A DNA stretch of 64,000 bases, from the NCBI GenBank assembly GCA_024291935.2, contig CM044326.1, positions 38,334,948 through 38,398,947 of the forward strand, given 5' to 3'. The notes under the pieces are model-generated. The model was not told the origin of the DNA. It did no database searches and saw only the letters and a program-made list of their open reading frames with translations. Position 1 is the stretch's first letter, and each line of letters begins with the position of its first letter. Source of the stretch: Okapia johnstoni (Eukaryota > Chordata > Mammalia > Artiodactyla > Giraffidae). The position numbers and the translations under genes were made by a program. Below, one piece after another: positions 23,441-35,309 of this stretch.

Positions 23441-24000
23441 TCTATTTTACACCTATGTCAGGCACACAGTAGATTTAGTCACCATGGAGATAAAAGAAAG
23501 GTCAAGGTATTGTAGAAGCACAGAGATCCACTGGCAGAGGGATGGGGGACCCAAAAAGCTACTCAGGCAGTTCGCACTTGAGCTGAGTCTTGTAGAAGGA
23601 GGAGAAATTATCCAACAGAAGTTGTGGTTGGATATATGTTGGCATAAGTCAATAAGAGATGGAAAGATGTTGCCACCTAAAGGACCAGCATAAGACATAG
23701 AGACTTGAAATAGCATATTAGTCACTCAGTCATGTCTGATTCTTTGCAGCCCCATGGACTGTAGCCCACCAGGGTCCTCTGCCCATGGGATTCTCCAGGG
23801 GATCTTCCCCCTTCTCCAGGGGATCCTCCAAAACCAGGATGGTATTTAGTAAAAAGTGAATGTTTTACACTTAAGGTAAAATATGAGACAAGGAGTTCCA
23901 GATAAGCTTAATGAACCAGGTCGCATTATCCAGGTCACGTTAAGGAGTTTAACCTTAATCACAGGGGTAATCCAGAACCAAAGAAATTTTATAAGCACTA
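23441..24000 (-). mobile_element. Probable L2 LINE, split by SINE
   Basis: 'cacttgagctgagtcttgtag' (about 23575) and 'aaggagtttaaccttaatcac' (about 23941) resemble antisense L2 body. A truncated SINE lies between. Confidence 0.45.
23719..23840 (-). mobile_element. Truncated Bov-A/Bov-tA SINE
   Basis: Antisense 'gtcactcagtcatgtctg' and 'ccatgggattctccag', followed by a rearranged 'ggggatcttccccctt' duplication. The tRNA head is missing. Confidence 0.85.
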
Positions 24001-25027
24001 TTTGTAGGGACTTTCTTTAAGAAAAAATATACATAATCATGAATATGCAGTTGGATATAAAAATAAATGTTTATTTAACATGAGAAAGAAGGGACATTGG
24101 AAGGAGCCCTGCAAGTAAGGGGCCGTGAACATCATCAGCCGCATGGTCAGTGGTCCCTGTGATAAAATATGAAAGAGGCAGAGTTTTAGGTTTTAGGGTG
24201 CTCTTTGGTGAATTTTGCTAGGCTTCTCTTATTTTGCCACATTATGGCAGCAATATATGGAGTGACTTGAGGAAGACAGATTGGGGAGACTGCCTAGAAA
24301 AGTTTTCCATAGTTCCCCTGAGTCCATGCAAATTTGAACCAAGTCTTCATGGGCTAGAATGGGAGAGGAGTGTAGGTTGAAGATTATTTCAGAGATTCAA
24401 TTAACAGGAGTTAGTCCGTGGTTCTTCCTAGGAGAAGGAAAGGTTATGGCAATTATCATATCCTAGATTGAGTGGCTGAATGGATGGGTAGAAAGCAGTA
24501 GGTATCACTCACTGAGATAAGAAATTGGGGAGGACAGTTGAGTTTGAAGTATCCACAGGACATCCAAACTGAGAAACCCAGGAGTTACTGGAGTCAGGAA
24601 CTCAGGGGAAATCCTGGGGCAAGAGGCATGGATCTGGGGCTGAGCAGCATGCAAGCAGCCCTGGATGCCATGAGCATTTGGTGTGAGAAGAGAAACAGCT
24701 AGCAGCAAATCTTCAGAGATGATCTAAGTGTGCGAGTTTGAAAGAGAAAGCAAGTCACAAACAAAACTGAAGAGGAACAGTCAGAGAAGTTAAAGTGGTG
24801 AGGACCATCAGCAAAGAAAAATGAAGATATTTCAACAGAGAGTGATCAACAGCATCAAAGGCCCACCATCCCCCAGAGGCCATCTAAGTTGGATGCTGGA
24901 ATGTGACCACTGGGCTTGTGTGAATTCAATGAGAGACATTTCACACACAAGTCCACTGCTCTTCTCATAAGATCACCGTGATTTACAAAGGATTATACAT
25001 TTCACGATGTGGTTTTAAAAGATGTCC
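24001..25027. other. Old unassigned DNA
   Basis: Probably further decayed LINE sequence: 'gttgagtttgaagtatccacag' near 24537 resembles an ancient L2-type body. Not assignable with confidence. No coding evidence. Confidence 0.35.
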
Positions 25028-25590
25028 TATTAGTTATCTATGGCTAGACAAAAATTCACTACAAATTGAATTACCTAAAACAGCACATATTTATCATCTC
25101 AGTTTCAGTAAGTCAGAAGTCTAGGTCCAACTCAACTGGGGCTTCTGTTTCAAGATCTCACAAGATTGCAGTCAGGTGTCCTTCAGGGCTGTGGTCTCAT
25201 TCATCGAAGCTTGTCTAGAGAAGGATCTGCCTCCAAGCTCCCATGGCATGTTAGCAGCCTCCAGTGTCTTACAGGGTGTCAGACTATAAGCCCTGGTTTC
25301 TTGCTGGATGTAGGCTGGAGGCTACCCACAACCTCTTGCCCATAACCCCGTAAGCCAGCTTACCATATGGCAACTTGCTTCCTCAAAGCCAGCAAATGGA
25401 CTGTCTCCCAGAAAGACAGACATTTCAGTCTTATGATGAAATCACAGGTATGATGTCCCAACCACCTTTGTGGTTTCTTTTGGTTTGAAGCAAGTCATAG
25501 GTTCTGCCCACACTCAAAAATGGGGATGACTCGAGAATGTAAATGCCAGGAGGTGGGAATCATGGATGTTGCCTCAGATCCTGTTTGTCA
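25028..25590 (-). mobile_element. Ancient ERVL/MaLR-type LTR remnant
   Basis: 'attagttatctatggctagac' ... 'tacctaaaacagcac' ... 'aagcaagtcataggttctgcc' ... 'gccaggaggtgggaatcatgg' matches a widespread mammalian solo-LTR-like repeat. Family name and true orientation are uncertain. No internal retroviral genes. Confidence 0.6.
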
Positions 25591-25739
25591 CAGACGTCCT
25601 CATAGTATTTACCCTACCTTCTTACATAACCTTCTGTCAGCTTTAAGACCAATCACTGCCGTTATTAGTTTGTACCTGGAGAATTGGGTCACCGGCCAAA
25701 CTTTCCTCTAATGCAAAACTCAAATCTTATCTGGATTTT

Positions 25740-25742
<3 letters not shown>

Positions 25743-25778
<36 letters not shown>
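25743..25778. repeat. (TA)n microsatellite
   Basis: About 18 uninterrupted TA units, next to the A-rich tail side of an antisense CHR SINE. Confidence 0.97.
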
Positions 25779-25782
<4 letters not shown>

Positions 25783-25875
25783 TTATTTGGCTGTGCTTTG
25801 TCTCAGTTGTGACACAAGGGATCTCTGGTCTTCCTTGCAGCGTGCGGGTTCTTTAGCCATGGCATACAGGATATG
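25779..25875 (-). mobile_element. CHR-type SINE fragment
   Basis: 'tttatttggctgtgctttg' followed by 'cttgcagcgtgcgggttc' is the antisense 3' end of a cetartiodactyl CHR SINE. The tRNA-derived end is absent. Confidence 0.8.
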
Positions 25876-25944
25876 TTCTGCAGCATTTTTAAATGGCTCT
25901 GGTTATTCACACATGGCCACTAGCAGTACACACTCCTGTTTCTT

Positions 25945-26140
25945 ATCTGAGTTTCTCTGGATGCATTTCTTCCCTCTTCTGAACTCCAGTTTCCTTGTCT
26001 CAAATAGGGGATAACAGTCCTTCATCCCCAACATGTTCAGATTCCAGATTCCATTCAGATTCAAGAATTAATCACTGCGATTCACATAAATTGCTTAACA
26101 CAGTGCCCAACCCATAGAACCTGGTCCTTGGTGGCCATTT
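25945..26140 (+). mobile_element. MIR SINE
   Basis: 'aactccagtttccttgtctc' and 'gcttaacacagtgcccaaccc' at the spacing of a sense MIR. Confidence 0.65.
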
Positions 26141-26588
26141 CCTTCTTCTGCTGGTAAGAGAACAACAGTGAACGGAAGGCAAAAGGGGTGTCACGTTCAT
26201 CCCTGTGAAGCACTATTTCAGGGAAGGGAAAAAGCTATGACCACGGAAGATTCATGGTGATTACCCACTGCCATGTGACTCAGGGGGGAAAAATGCAATG
26301 CAATCTAAGAACTTAAATGTTAACAAATGCTGCAGGCTTAACCACAAAGTCCTTCAACTGGTTTTTCTCCTTCAACTCTGTGTATTATTAAATACTCTTT
26401 TTTAAGTTGAGTTCCTCCAGGCTGACATACAAATGGAAAGTTTTGGCCATTTCTAAATTAAACCTCTGTTTTTCATAACAAAGTTCAAGGAGGAAATGCT
26501 GAGGAAGAGAGCAACTTGGGTTGTCTCCATTTCAGAAGTCTAAGCCAAGCTGGCTGGGTAACAGAAACGCTCATCAAGAGGGGGATTA
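26141..26588. other. Unique DNA
   Basis: No repeat recognised; conserved-noncoding-like texture in 26300-26480. No gene seen. Confidence 0.35.
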
Positions 26589-26765
26589 TATTCACTACAT
26601 ACACACATCAATTACATGTGTATGTACACACATCCATTACATATGTGCGTATACACAGCCATTACATGTGTACATACACACCTCCATTACTCGTGTATGT
26701 ATACACATACTTTACATGTGTACATGTATACATTGCATATGTACATACATACATTACATATGGAG
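26589..26765. repeat. 25-bp/21-bp minisatellite
   Basis: ATTAC-type landmarks recur at 26611, 26636, 26661, 26686 and 26711 (25-bp steps), then at 26732 and 26753 (21-bp steps). Units alternate purine and pyrimidine almost perfectly (ACATGTGTACATACAC-like). Several frames are open through it only because of the repetition. Confidence 0.92.
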
Positions 26766-27234
26766 AATTTATGGACCCAGTTTCATCTGTATTCTTATAA
26801 GTAAATAGATTCTTAAGAGTGGGCCTGGAGAATATGCTTTCAGATGGGATGAAAACTGGTCTTTGAATATTCATGTAATATTGACTAGATAATTGGAGAC
26901 ATTTTAAAATCCAAATAAAAATTGAGTTTTCCATTAGAGGCAAGGTTGACCCTGGAGGTGGTTCAGCAATCCAGTCTTCACATACTCATAATCTTCCAAG
27001 TGTAAGGAGAACTATCTTGATTTTTTAATTGATGACTTATAATTAATGTTAGCAAGACACGTTAGGACCCAGATTCTCAATTATAGCTGGCTGGATGCCT
27101 AAAGAGGAGCGAATAAAAGAATATTTTTAAGGGGGTCCTCAAATCCATATGCACAAAAATCATTGTCATTTTTATTTTTATTTGAGTTCCAATAAAATTG
27201 TGCACAGAAGATAATTTGTCACGTCTACAACTAA
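26766..27234. other. Unassigned AT-rich DNA
   Basis: No coding signal. 'ttttaattgatgacttataatt' near 27022 gives clustered homeodomain-like motifs. Confidence 0.35.
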
Positions 27235-27450
27235 GTATTTATTCATCAGCCCCTGTCTCAGTCCCAGGGGCAAGTGTTTAAATCTACTACCTTACTCAAT
27301 GTACAAAATAGCCCAGGAGGCAGTCACTCTCCCTATTCCCATTTTATTGACAAGGAAACTGAAGCCCTGAGAACACAAGCAGCTGCTTTAGGGTCACCTT
27401 CCTACAAAGAGGCAAATCTAAAGCCTAAAGCCAACTCTCTCCAACTCCAA
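27235..27450 (-). mobile_element. MIR SINE
   Basis: 'cattttattgacaaggaaactgaagccctgag' near 27340 is the antisense MIR core. Confidence 0.72.
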
Positions 27451-27709
27451 ACAAAGCACTTAGCATTTCTAGTAAATTCAAACTAGCTTCATTACATCAT
27501 TTGAGAAGTGCTTCTTAAAGGTATAACTCACTATTATGTGGGGATCCATAGATGATTTCCATTTTGTGTGAGATGATCACCATCAAAATAATTAGGAACA
27601 TTAGTTAAGGGCATTTCTCCACTAATTATGTACCCTAAGGTTGAAATATAGTCTGTATTTTTAACAAATCACCTCTCCAAGAGCTCTCCAATTTCAGCAA
27701 TTCTGTATA
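27451..27709. other. Unassigned spacer
   Basis: Nothing recognised; ends in the TA dinucleotide used by the adjacent Tigger element. Confidence 0.4.
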
Positions 27710-28185
27710 CAGTAAGTCCCCTATGTAAGAACTTTCAAGTTGCAAACTTTCAAAGATGCAGCTGTGAGCTTGCACGTTCAGTCATGTAAGTTCACGTGTC
27801 TGGCATCCATTGTCATGTACGTGCATCCTCTACAAGTGGCTGTGCGTTTGAGTGCTTTACTGTACAGAACTATAGAGAGTGCAGTAGTACGGTATCTTTA
27901 TTTCAATCCCAGGATGTCCAGAACCAAGTGTGAAAGCAGTGGTGATATAGCTGGCACTGCTCTACTTTTCATGATATTGTGCAGTGAAATTTAAAATGTT
28001 TATTTGTTGTGTTTGTTTTTTGTGCATCACATGTTCAAAAAGTATTATAAATCTATTACAGTACAGTACTACGTAGCCAATTGCACTAGTTGGATACCTA
28101 GGCTAACTTTGTTGAACTTAACACACAATTGGACTTCTGAATGCGCTCTCAGAACAGAATTTGTTCATATGTAGGAGAATTACTA
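27710..28185 (+). mobile_element. Tigger-like (pogo) DNA transposon, internally deleted
   Basis: Inverted ends 'cagtaagtcccctatg' (27710) and the matching 'tgtaggagaattacta' (to 28185) are flanked by TA at 27708-27709 and 28186-28187. Inside, 27915 on starts like a Tigger transposase N-terminus (MSRTKCESSGD) but stops within about 26 codons and the catalytic part is gone. Non-autonomous fossil. Confidence 0.85.
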
Positions 28186-28187
28186 TA

Positions 28188-29488
28188 CTTCCATTTTACA
28201 ATCTATTTCAGATCATCAAAAGGTTCTAGGTACATTTGAGATAGTTAAGAGATATCCAGATTAGAAGACCCCTGGCCCTTCTATGAGGAGCCTTAGGAAA
28301 GTACAGGCTGACTTGGGACAGTCTATCTATGAGATGCTCATATGTTCGGTCAGTGACATTGGGAACAGAGCTCACATTTCATGTCTAGATTGATGTTAAT
28401 CTCCTTTTTCCACAGACCTAAACAGGAAGATAAGTTAATGGTGATGACATCATCTGTTAGTTTTTCTATTCTCTTCCTCATGCTTCCCACAACCAGTAGG
28501 TCAGTAAATCTCATCAAGTCACCCACCCCCAGGTATATGCCTGTGCATCCCCCTGCAATGACTTTCACTCAGATTCTCATCATCACTAAGCTGTGATCAC
28601 CATTACATCCTTCAATGGTAGGCCCCCATACCACCCATTTGCTCCTACCTCCAAGCCTGTTGTCAGGGTCAACCTTCCAAACCATCTATAAAGTCAGTCT
28701 CACTTCAAGTCCCCTTCACTGCAGGGAACCATTAGCAATTCCAAATAAGTCAAAGTGATTTAAATTCTTAATTCAGTCTATTAAAGATATAACTATTATA
28801 TATTCAGTCTATTGAGAAAATGCAAAATGTAGGCAGGTCAGAATGTTCCCCTTTAAGTATATGGAAAATTCTAAATATTGATACCAAACAATTTTTCTTT
28901 TTTATGCCTTTCCCATTTTTAAGACAGTGTGGTGACATATTCTACTTGCTTAAACCACTCCAGCATCTCCCCCTCTCCAGCAGTCAAAAGCAAAATAAGA
29001 CAAGCAAGACCTCAGTTTCTTGGCATATTTGTTCGTTATTTATTTACCTTTCCATTGACTCATTTCATTCATTAATTGGCTGTCTCACCTATGCATTCTC
29101 TGATGCACGAACTCATTCACCTGTTCCTCTTTTATTTCATGAGGACCTATAATATTGTAAATATGGCAGTGGGTTCTAGGTTCTCAGGGTGTCCATGAAC
29201 TGGTGTAGAGTCCTTTGCTGTTTGGTGGAGCTTGACATGGTTCACCAACCTGCCAAGTTCCCTTAGGCATACAGAACGCCACGTGGGAATAAAGTAAAAG
29301 TTGGTGACATCTTAAGTAGTTTCTGGACAACTGACTCATGTCCAGGGAGGGAACTACTGTAATCATGTCAGTCTCCTCAAGATCTCATGCCTCAAACCAT
29401 CTTCTTCTTTGTTATTAGAATGCAAGAGTTTCTCCCTCCCTCAGGTTCTGAGCTTAAGTGGATGGAATGAATGTAATTAACCAGATCT
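28188..29488. other. Mostly unique DNA
   Basis: No confident repeat. A good-looking splice acceptor ('ctcctttttccacag', about 28399-28413) lacks a clear donor. 29010-29160 has L2-like 'ttcattcattaattgg' traces. Open frames at 28381-28596 and 28820-29152 have no recognisable domain. Confidence 0.4.
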
Positions 29489-29499
29489 GCTTGACCAAG

Positions 29500-29772
29500 T
29501 GGAGAAGGCAATGGCACCCCACTCCAGTACTCTTGCCTGAAAAACCCCATGGATGGAGGAGCCTGGTGGGCTGCAGTCCATGGGATCGCTAAGAGTCGGA
29601 TACGACTGACCGACTTCACTTTCACTTTTCACTTTCATGCATTGGAGAAGGAAATGGCAACCCACTCCAGTGTTCTTGCCTGGAGAATCCCAGGGACGGC
29701 AGAGCCTGCTGGGCTGCCATCTATGGGTCGCACAGAGTCGGACACGACTGAGGTGACTTAGCAGCAGCAGCA
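29500..29772 (+). mobile_element. Bov-A2 SINE (dimer) with target duplication
   Basis: Two Bov-A units in tandem (29500-29640, 29641-29772), each starting 'ggagaaggcaatggc' or 'ggagaaggaaatggc' and ending 'cgactga'. No tRNA head, which defines the A2 type. An 11-bp duplication 'gcttgaccaag' flanks it at 29489-29499 and 29773-29783. Confidence 0.97.
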
Positions 29773-29840
29773 GCTTGACCAAGATGTGGTGGCTGACAAA
29801 GACCGATTATAAGGGGGACTTCAGAGAGGATGAATACTTT

Positions 29841-30087
29841 GTGAAAATTAGCTAATTAATTAATTTGGCTGTGTTGGGGTCTTGCAGCATGCAGGATCTT
29901 CTATTTTTCTTGCAGCATGAGGTATCCTTTAGTTGCAGCATGCAGGATCTTTAGCTACAGCTTTCAAACTCTTAGTTGCAGCATGTGGGATCTATTTCCC
30001 ACATGGGAATTGAACCAGGGATTGAACCTGCGCCCCTTACATTGGGAGTGCAGAGTCTTAGCCACTGGACCACCAGGGAAGCCCCAA
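29841..30087 (-). mobile_element. CHR-type SINE, full length, with target duplication
   Basis: Antisense: 'taatttggctgtgttgggg' tail side, internally duplicated 'ttgcagcatgcaggatctt' blocks, 'attgaacctgcgcccctta' B-box region and 'ccaccagggaagcccc' head. Flanks 'ggatgaatacttt' (29828-29840) and 'ggatggatacttt' (30088-30100) form a 13-bp duplication with one mismatch. Confidence 0.92.
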
Positions 30088-30100
30088 GGATGGATACTTT

Positions 30101-30450
30101 AATATATCACTTCATCACTTACTCTTCGTGGACCCCCTTGACATCTATCCAGCCACCCATGTCTTCACCTAACCGCTTACTCTTTCATCCACTCATGTAT
30201 TCACTGATGTATAATTGATTGACTCATTCATTCATTCATTCATCACATTTGTTTTCATCTATCACTTACTCATTCAAACCAATATTTTCTAAATGTCTGG
30301 CCTGGTTAAGGTATGAGAAATTTGTCTCCTAGGGACTGAGGGGACACAGTGGCAAGAGGGTAGAAGGTGGACTCCAACACTTGAGGAAATCCTATAAGCC
30401 AATATTTAAGGGCCGTGATAAAGAACAGTACAAAGTGCCCTGGGAACTTA
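30101..30450 (-). mobile_element. Probable L2 LINE 3' end with (TTCA)n
   Basis: A (TTCA)n run at about 30226-30243 and the following 'ggactgaggggacacagtgg' resemble the antisense L2 tail. 30101-30225 is unassigned. Confidence 0.5.
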
Positions 30451-30956
30451 TCACCCTTTTCTGCATTTAATGTAGTACTTTTTCAGAGAGTTCTAAAAAA
30501 TTCAATACTTATAAATTCAAGATCCTCAGGGGAGGAAAAGATCAGAGGGGGAAAATAAATCTTAGCAAATGAAGAGATCTAGAGAAAATCTCTTCCTTCC
30601 CAGTCTGATTGAACACAGAAGGGAGAGCGTTAGCAGCCAGCAGGTGTTTCCCAGTTCCATCCAACGGGTCAGGCTGCCGAGCCTATGAGCAGGCAGAGCA
30701 GAGGAAAGATCTGTCCACCTGAAGGTGCCGTCTCCTATTCCTGGCGATGGTACACAGGGACCTCAGTGCAAGGTGGTTGTTATTTATCTTCGTGCTCTTG
30801 TTCTTTGGCGTGGATCTTTGTCCATTTAGGTTTACACTCTGAATTCTCAAAGTCTGAGATTTGTCTTCCGAAATAGGGCCAACTCAGATATTTGTAATGC
30901 ATGCCTTGCTTTTGGGGGGTCCTTACCAATCTATCCCTAGTGCCAGGCAGGTCCAT
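30451..30956. other. Unique DNA
   Basis: No repeat or coding evidence. Moderately CpG-containing around 30620-30740. Confidence 0.4.
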
Positions 30957-31089
30957 GCGCCTGTGTGCTCAGCTGTTCAGCTGTGTCCAACTCTTTTTAA
31001 TCCCATGGACTGTAGCCCACCAGGCAACTCTGTCCATGGGATTTTCCAGGCAAGGATACTGGAGTGGGTTGCCCTTTCCTCCTCCAGTA
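30957..31089 (-). mobile_element. Bov-A/Bov-tA SINE, truncated
   Basis: Antisense Bov-A unit without the tRNA head, bounded by an 8-bp duplication 'aggtccat' (30949-30956, 31090-31097). The element therefore inserted already 5'-truncated. Confidence 0.92.
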
Positions 31090-31129
31090 AGGTCCATAAG
31101 TTTCCATCAAAAAGAAAGAGACTTGGGAA

Positions 31130-31240
31130 ATCTGAGCTTGAATTATGACACTTTGTTTACCACTATGTGACCCCAGATGAGTTACCTAATCTCTCTGAGC
31201 CTCAACTGGATCATCCATAAAATAAATAAAAGAATTATCA
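31130..31240 (+). mobile_element. MIR SINE
   Basis: 'accactatgtgaccccagatg' and 'aatctctctgagcctcaactgg' in MIR order. Confidence 0.77.
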
Positions 31241-31424
31241 GTAATCAACTGTCTAGTTTCATCAATCCTTCACCGCATACTAAAGTTTTTATTAAGCGTG
31301 TTACTTAGCTTTTTGCATATAATTCTCAAATTTATAGATAGCTCGGTAGATTTGATTATTGCTCTGAACTGTGTATTGATCCCCCAGTGCCATGTCCAAG
31401 AGATAGTGTCCACTTTTTCACTGA

Positions 31425-31800
31425 ATGACTCTGCATGGTCATGAGGCTTGTTTTGACCAAGGGATCATCAACCATTGTGATGTGATGTGATTGAAGCCGT
31501 CGAAACGAAAATACTTGTAAGACAAAGCCTGTTCTCGTTTATCTCTGTCATTGCCAGAAGAACCAGCCTTAGCAAAACCATTTGCCCAAGGAAGACGAAA
31601 GACATGTGGATCAGAGCCATCCCACCTAACCATAGACCCACAATGAGAATGAGACATGGAGCTGATGCTGCAGCTGAAGTTGGACCACTCAGTTGAGCCC
31701 AACCTAGATCAGCCAGATCTTAGCTGAACCACAGACGCACAAGCCATAATAACTGGTTGTGGTTTAAGCTACTGAGTTGGGGGTACATGGTTATGCAGCA
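31425..31800 (+). mobile_element. MaLR (MLT1-type) LTR
   Basis: 'gcatggtcatgaggcttg' start side, 'cacaatgagaatgagacatgg' and the 3' block 'taagctactgagttggggg' with 'atgcagcaaaactaatgac' are MLT1-like. Solo LTR, no internal region. Confidence 0.7.
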
Positions 31801-31854
31801 AAACTAATGACTATAATAGCTTTATTGCAAGCTCTGAATCATAGACAAGCACAC

Positions 31855-31950
31855 TGGAGAACAATAAGATTAAGTAAAATGACCAAGGTAGTAAGTGGCT
31901 GAGCTGGGCTTTGATCTTTTAATCACTCTGCAATATTGTCTCTTGCTAAG
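31855..31950 (-). mobile_element. MIR SINE
   Basis: 'aaggtagtaagtggctgagc' with 'gggctttgatc' is the antisense tRNA-derived end. Confidence 0.68.
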
Positions 31951-32089
31951 CTTTGCCTCCTTTATAATACAGTCTAATCTGAGGTTGTTATGAGAATAAG
32001 AGATGTTTGTGCAAAACACCTTAGCCTGTGCCTATTAATTTATTGTGTGTGCTGCTACATGCCAGATCCTGCTCAAACAGCTTTGCGTG

Positions 32090-32290
32090 AATTAGAATAA
32101 TAAAAACTCTGGCCACTCTGGTTACTTCTGGAATTGCATGGCAGTTCCCTGTAGATCTGCAGGGCTATCTCCCATGGACTGTGGGGTCCTGGAGCACAAG
32201 CATCCATCTTATGCACCTTGACATGGTCAGGGCTACCACAGGGCCAGCACAGAGCAGGTTTCTGAGATATTTCCTAGATGAATATTTTAA
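32090..32290 (+). mobile_element. L2 LINE 3' end
   Basis: 'ggggtcctggagcacaag', 'cacagggccagcacagagcagg' and 'gatatttcctagatgaat' follow the L2 3' end. Confidence 0.62.
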
Positions 32291-33654
32291 GAGTTAGCTG
32301 GAAATTTGGATGTCTCTTCACAAATAAACTTCCCTAGAGACTTGTGACAACAGTAGAACTTCAACAGCTTCTTTCTAATCTGAAATTCCTGTCTCTTGTT
32401 TATTGCATTCATTTCCTTAAAATATATATATATATATAGCTATATTTTTTTTCTTGTCTCCTTTATATTCGTAGATGCAACCACACATACATACTATTTT
32501 GTCAAAACAGTAGCTCAACAATAACATACTGCACCTTGGCAAACTCTCATCCCTGCTAAATTTATACCAAGCAAAGTTTGTTGTTGGTTACATTTAAAAA
32601 AAAAAGACATAATATCCCATCTCATTGACTTCAAGTCAGAAATCACTCTGAAACTTGGGCAGCAGCGTATACCCACACCACACACACTCATGCACAAGCA
32701 CAGAGCCTGTATTTTGCACCTCATGTAGTTCTGTCATATCAGTTGCCAACACAGAAGGGGCACATATCTGAGTTTCTTTGCTGCTCCTAATTACACAGAG
32801 ATGGGAACTTCCATATCGTCTGCCTGGGAGAGCTGTGCTTTCCCCCCAGGGTCCAGGGAAAGCCTTACTGCCTTTGTCCTTTGGTTTGGCTGAACCTGGA
32901 CAGTTAGACATGTTCCTTATTTGCTTGTGATGTGCCAAACAGACACTGGAGAAATGCACGTCCTTGGCAATGCTAGGGCTTTGTCTGTAGCACAAAAAGC
33001 AGGGGCTGAAATGGTGACTGAAATCCTGCAGTGTGGACCCGCAGCCCAGGGTCCCCAGAAGCAGAGGTTGTACTCCCGCTGTCCCAGGTGCTGAATTCAG
33101 CCCTTGGATGTGACTTGTTCAACCTTACTTTTTTTTTTCCCCTTTTGATCCAATTTAAAACTGGAATCACGCATTTAGGCTTACAGCTTCCCTTGAAAAA
33201 CTGGGAGATACGGCAACAATGGGCCTATTTCAGCTTGTGGAAATAGTGGCTGGAGCTGCCGAAGACTGAGTCTTCCACCACTCACTCTGCATACCCCAAG
33301 CACTCTGCTGCCCCCCTTGGTGGGGCTGGTATAGGGGCTTCAGACTGCCATTGTGTGCCCTGTTCATTATTTTCCTTTATAGTAGGAAAACATTTCTCTT
33401 ACTCATGTCCCTAGCAAAGGTTTTTTTTTAATATCAGCTAGAAAAGCTACATATTTTGAGAACACTGGAAATAAACACATTTTGGTTTAGAAATGAAGAC
33501 TTTCTTGTGCATTGAATATGGAAAACTTCAACATGACACATGTACAGACATCTCCAATGTCCTTGCTCCTCAGGAAATGTCATGGCCTCTTGTTGATGAA
33601 GACCCTTCTGGATCCCATCAGGTGGCAGGTCATGGGGTGAGTAGGGCACAGACT
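32291..33654. other. Largely unique DNA
   Basis: Holds a short (TA)n at about 32419-32440, A- and T-runs near 32597 and 33128, and otherwise unassigned sequence. Frames at 32636-32995 and 33493-33726 are open without domain or splice support. Confidence 0.4.
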
Positions 33655-33775
33655 TTGGCTTCAGGCAAATTTGGACTCAAGTCCTCTGTTTACAATCCCA
33701 CTGCTCTGAGACCTTGGAAATGTTAAAGAACTTCTGTAGGTCTCAGTGATCTTATCTATGAAGGACATATCCAGA
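33655..33775 (+). mobile_element. MIR SINE
   Basis: 'ttggcttcaggcaaatttgg', 'ctctgagaccttggaaatg' and 'ctcagtgatcttatctatgaa' keep MIR spacing. Confidence 0.65.
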
Positions 33776-34114
33776 ACATCTCCCTACAACTGGAGAAAGC
33801 CTGAACAGAGTAACAAAGACCCAGTGCAGCCAAAAATAAATACATAAACTATAATAAATAATAAACCCTCAAAAATATTATTTCCTTCTCCTACCAGGAA
33901 GAAAAAATACGCATAAGGGATATCTAAACTGAAAAACAACTGGAAGATCTTATGACACTCCAGGAAATCTAATAATTGTTATTAAAATTATTTTTTAAAT
34001 GTTTGTCATCATTGCAATTTTAAATCAATACACATACATTGTGGAACAGAGAGACAGCTGGTCATGAAAAGTCAGTTTCCTTTGCTTCCTCTGCACTTAG
34101 CTCTTCCATATTTC

Positions 34115-34442
34115 CATGTCTCCTTGTCTGAGATGTAACCATGAGACTAGTTCTTACCAATGGAATAAACCAAAGTGGTAGGGGTCACTTGCTTCTGTGG
34201 ATATTTTTTTTTAGGAAGCATTGGGTTTATCTCATTCTCCTTCTGGTTTCTGGATGCAGATGACAGCAAGACACTAGTAGATGGCGACACCACAAGATTA
34301 AAAGGGCGTGGGTTCCTGAGTCACAACGTGGAGGAAAGTTGCTTGCCAACCACACAGATAGACTTATCATGGAGGTTATCATTTGTGAGCTATTATATTT
34401 TGGGTCTTATTTGTTTAGGTATTTTAATTTATTCTAACTAAT
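34115..34442 (+). mobile_element. MaLR (MLT1/MST-type) LTR
   Basis: 'gagatgtaaccatgagactag', 'gggcgtgggttcctgagtc' and 'gtggaggaaagttgcttgcc' match the LTR in order, ending near 'attctaactaatg'. Preceded by unassigned DNA (33776-34114). Solo LTR. Confidence 0.7.
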
Positions 34443-34534
34443 GTCCACAAAATTTAAACAAGAACATAACTTATGAGGTTTGGGGCTCCTTATAGAACAC
34501 TGTGGCCAGGCATTAAAGAACATGTATAATACAG

Positions 34535-35215
34535 TTGTCGTTCAGTCACTCAGTCATGTCTGACTCTTTGTAGCCCCATGGACTGTAGCATGCCAGGCTT
34601 CCCTGTTCTTCACCATCTCCCAAAGCTTGCTCAAACTCATGTTCATTGAGTCGATGCCATCCAATCATCTCATTCTCTGTCATCTCCTTCTCCTCCTGCC
34701 TTCAATCTTTCCCAGCATTGGGGTCTTTCTTAATGAGTCAGTTCTTTGCACCTGGTGGCCAAAGTATCGGAGCTTCAGCTTTAGCATCAGTCCTTCCAAT
34801 GAATATTCAGGACTGATTTCTTTTAGAATTGACTGGTTTGATCTCCTTGTAGTCCAAGGGACTCTCAAGAGTCTTCGCCAAACCACGGTTCAGAAGCATC
34901 AATCCTTTGGCACTCAGCAGCCTTTTTTACAGTCCAACTCTCACATCCAGACATGATGACTGGAAAAACCATAGCTTTGACTGGCTGGGCTTTTGTTGGC
35001 AAAGTAATGCCTCTGCTTTTTAATATGCCGTCTAGGTTGGTTATAGCTTTTCTTCCAAGGGGCAAGCGTCTTTTAATTTCATGGCTGCAGTCACCATTTG
35101 CAGTGATTTTGGAGCCCAAGAAAATAAAGTCTGTCACTGTTTCCATTATTTCCCCACCTATTTGCCATGAAGTGATGGGACCAGATGCCATGAGCTTCGT
35201 TTTTGAATGTAGGAA
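34535..35215 (-). mobile_element. BovB LINE 3' end
   Basis: About 680 bp antisense BovB from the 'gttcagtcactcagtcatg' tail side to 'atgccatgagcttcgt'. The minus strand at 34865-35245 stays open for about 126 codons (KITANGDCSHEIKRRL, GCESWT landmarks) before a frameshift into the 34680-34886 frame. Among the longest BovB pieces here, still lacking catalytic domains. Confidence 0.94.
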
Positions 35216-35309
35216 AGTTTTCAAATCACATGTAAGAATTAACAATCAAAAGGTTTTCTAATTTTCAGTTTATATATTGGGAAAAAACATGCCTGTCAGT
35301 TAATCAGTC

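Noticed and set aside
26516..26808. Overlapping open frames rich in Thr, Tyr and His
   Set aside because: Direct translation of the 25-bp minisatellite.
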